Assembly: GCF_016863335.1 (NCBI RefSeq) | Contig: NZ_BOOR01000033.1 | Span: 1-64,000 of the forward strand | Source: Planotetraspora thailandica | GTDB taxonomy: Bacteria > Actinomycetota > Actinomycetes > Streptosporangiales > Streptosporangiaceae | Direction of reading: 5' to 3' | Length of the DNA stretch: 64,000 nucleotides | Part shown: positions 62,902 through 64,000 of the stretch, in pieces | Layout of the letters: the number at the start of each line of letters is the position of its first letter | Numbering within the stretch: position 1 is the stretch's first letter | Program-made: the position numbers and the translations under genes | The notes under the pieces: model-generated | The model's input: the letters and a program-made list of their open reading frames with translations, nothing else | Database searches by the model: none | What the model was told of the DNA's origin: nothing

Positions 62902-64000
62902 ACGCTGCATCCGCCGCTCTCGCTGCCGAGCTCGCGGCGCTCAACGACGAGCAGCGTGAGGCGGCTCAGCATCTCGGCAATCTGGCCGTATTGGCCGGGC
63001 CCGGGTCCGGAAAGACTCGTACACTCGTCACCAAGATCGGGTACCTGTTGGCGGCACGGCAGATTTCGCCATGGCGGAGCATCGCAGCCATTGCGTACGC
63101 ACGCTCCGCAGCGAGAGAAGTCACGATGAGGCTTCGGTCGCTTGGCATCACGCCCGGACGACAACTCGTTTCGAGTACCTTGCACAGTTGGTGCCTCGGA
63201 AGCATTCTGCGCCCGTACGGCCCGCTTGTCGGCGTTCCGGTGCCAGGACCCGGTTCCATCATTGATGAGAAGTCGACCGAGTGGGCCTCACTGTTCGAGT
63301 CTTGCCAGGACGACCTCGGTATCCGGCCCGATAAGGCGGAGATAGTCAGGGCTCGACGAGTTCGCGCGGCCGGCGAGGAAGACGAGGAGGTCACCCACCT
63401 CTTCGAGTTCGCGCGGTTGTTCGACCAGCGTCTGCTATCTGCCGGACTGTTTGATTACGACCTCATGGTTTCCCAGTCGCTACGCATTGTGCGGGAGAAC
63501 GCCAGCGTCTCCAAGATGATCGGCGCAAGGTTCCCCTGGATGATCGTGGACGAGTATCAGGATCTCGGTCCTGTCCTTCATGCCCTGGTCCTTCACCTGA
63601 ATGAACAGGAGAATGTGCAGATCGCGGCCTTCGGGGACCCGGACCAGACGGTGATGGCATTCGCGGGGGCACACCCCCCGCTACCTCTGGGAACTGGCCG
63701 CTCGGCAGGACTTTCACGAGGTCTTTCTCGACATTAATTATCGCTGCGGTCAAGCGATCATCGCTGCCAGCCAGATGGCCCTTGACGAGCCGCGCAGCCA
63801 CCGTCCAGATCCACTTCGGGACGACGCTGGGCTCGTAGAGCCAGTCGCCATCGCCGGAGGACTTGCAGACCATGCGCATTCGGCAGTTCAAAAGATCTCG
63901 GCGCTTTCCGCTGCCGGGCATTCGCTGCACCGAATTGCGGTGCTCTACCCGAGTCGTTGGCCACTACTGGACCACCTAACAGATGCCTTGGACACCGCTA
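62898..64000 (+). pseudogene. UvrD/Rep-like helicase with a +1 frameshift (pair 2, 3' truncated by window)
   Basis: The first frame gives 279 residues with Walker A GPGSGKTRTLV (~34-44), motif II VDEYQDLGPV (~217-226) and FGDPDQTVMAFAGA (~246-259), then runs into an unrelated end with a stop at 63735-63737. From about 63670 the frame one base on carries the rest: RYLWELAARQDFHEVFLDIN then YRCGQAI, which is motif IV, open to the window edge. The switch lies in GGGGG (63665-63669) or CCCCCC (63674-63679), so one inserted base explains it: either a true mutation or a homopolymer error. The GajB-like partner of pair 2. Confidence 0.75.

Overview
The window is high-GC actinobacterial DNA. The layout resembles Streptosporangiales or Streptomyces relatives: SCO6880, DUF4913 and DUF6000 families, an Lsr2-type DNA-binding domain, GTG/ATG starts and many 4-base ATGA/GTGA gene overlaps. 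No rRNA, tRNA, CRISPR array or intact insertion sequence was seen. Most of it is an accessory (defence plus conjugation) island, with ordinary regulatory genes only at the far left.

Left part (1-7.1 kb): the 3' end of a GntR/UTRA regulator, a PP2C phosphatase, a NUDIX hydrolase, the eroded remains of a group II intron (with a textbook domain V at 2178-2211), then a Gabija-like pair (OLD/TOPRIM nuclease plus UvrD-like helicase) and a second NUDIX enzyme. At 7.2-18.6 kb lies a type IV secretion/conjugation module of actinobacterial type: VirD4, VirB4, SCO6880, VirB6-like, a lipoprotein and a small membrane protein on the minus strand, with HTH proteins and an SLT-NlpC/P60 wall hydrolase diverging on the plus strand. 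It has no integrase, relaxase or replication gene in view and carries an opposite-strand DUF6000 gene in its middle.

Middle (18.6-33.1 kb): a predicted PD-(D/E)XK nuclease next to a 1579-residue SF1 helicase carrying a Vsr-like nuclease and an Lsr2-type DNA-binding tail, then two paralogous acidic proteins and a run of small lipoproteins and membrane proteins. Two genes here are interrupted by in-frame stops.

Right part (33.4-64 kb): a plus-strand defence island. It opens with an HTH-methylase-TRD protein and a Ser/Thr kinase with a TPR-like tail. There follow an SNF2/DUF3883 helicase, a DUF1156 DNA methylase and a HEPN-DUF499 ATPase, closed by a strong hairpin. Next come a CoiA-like protein, a GmrSD (DUF262/DUF1524) nuclease, a 1124-residue orphan and a DEAD/DUF1998 helicase. 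A second OLD/UvrD pair runs off the right edge, its helicase frameshifted. The 33-60 kb set recalls DISARM, BREX/Pgl and Druantia parts but matches none of them exactly. It is the best candidate here for an undescribed composite system.
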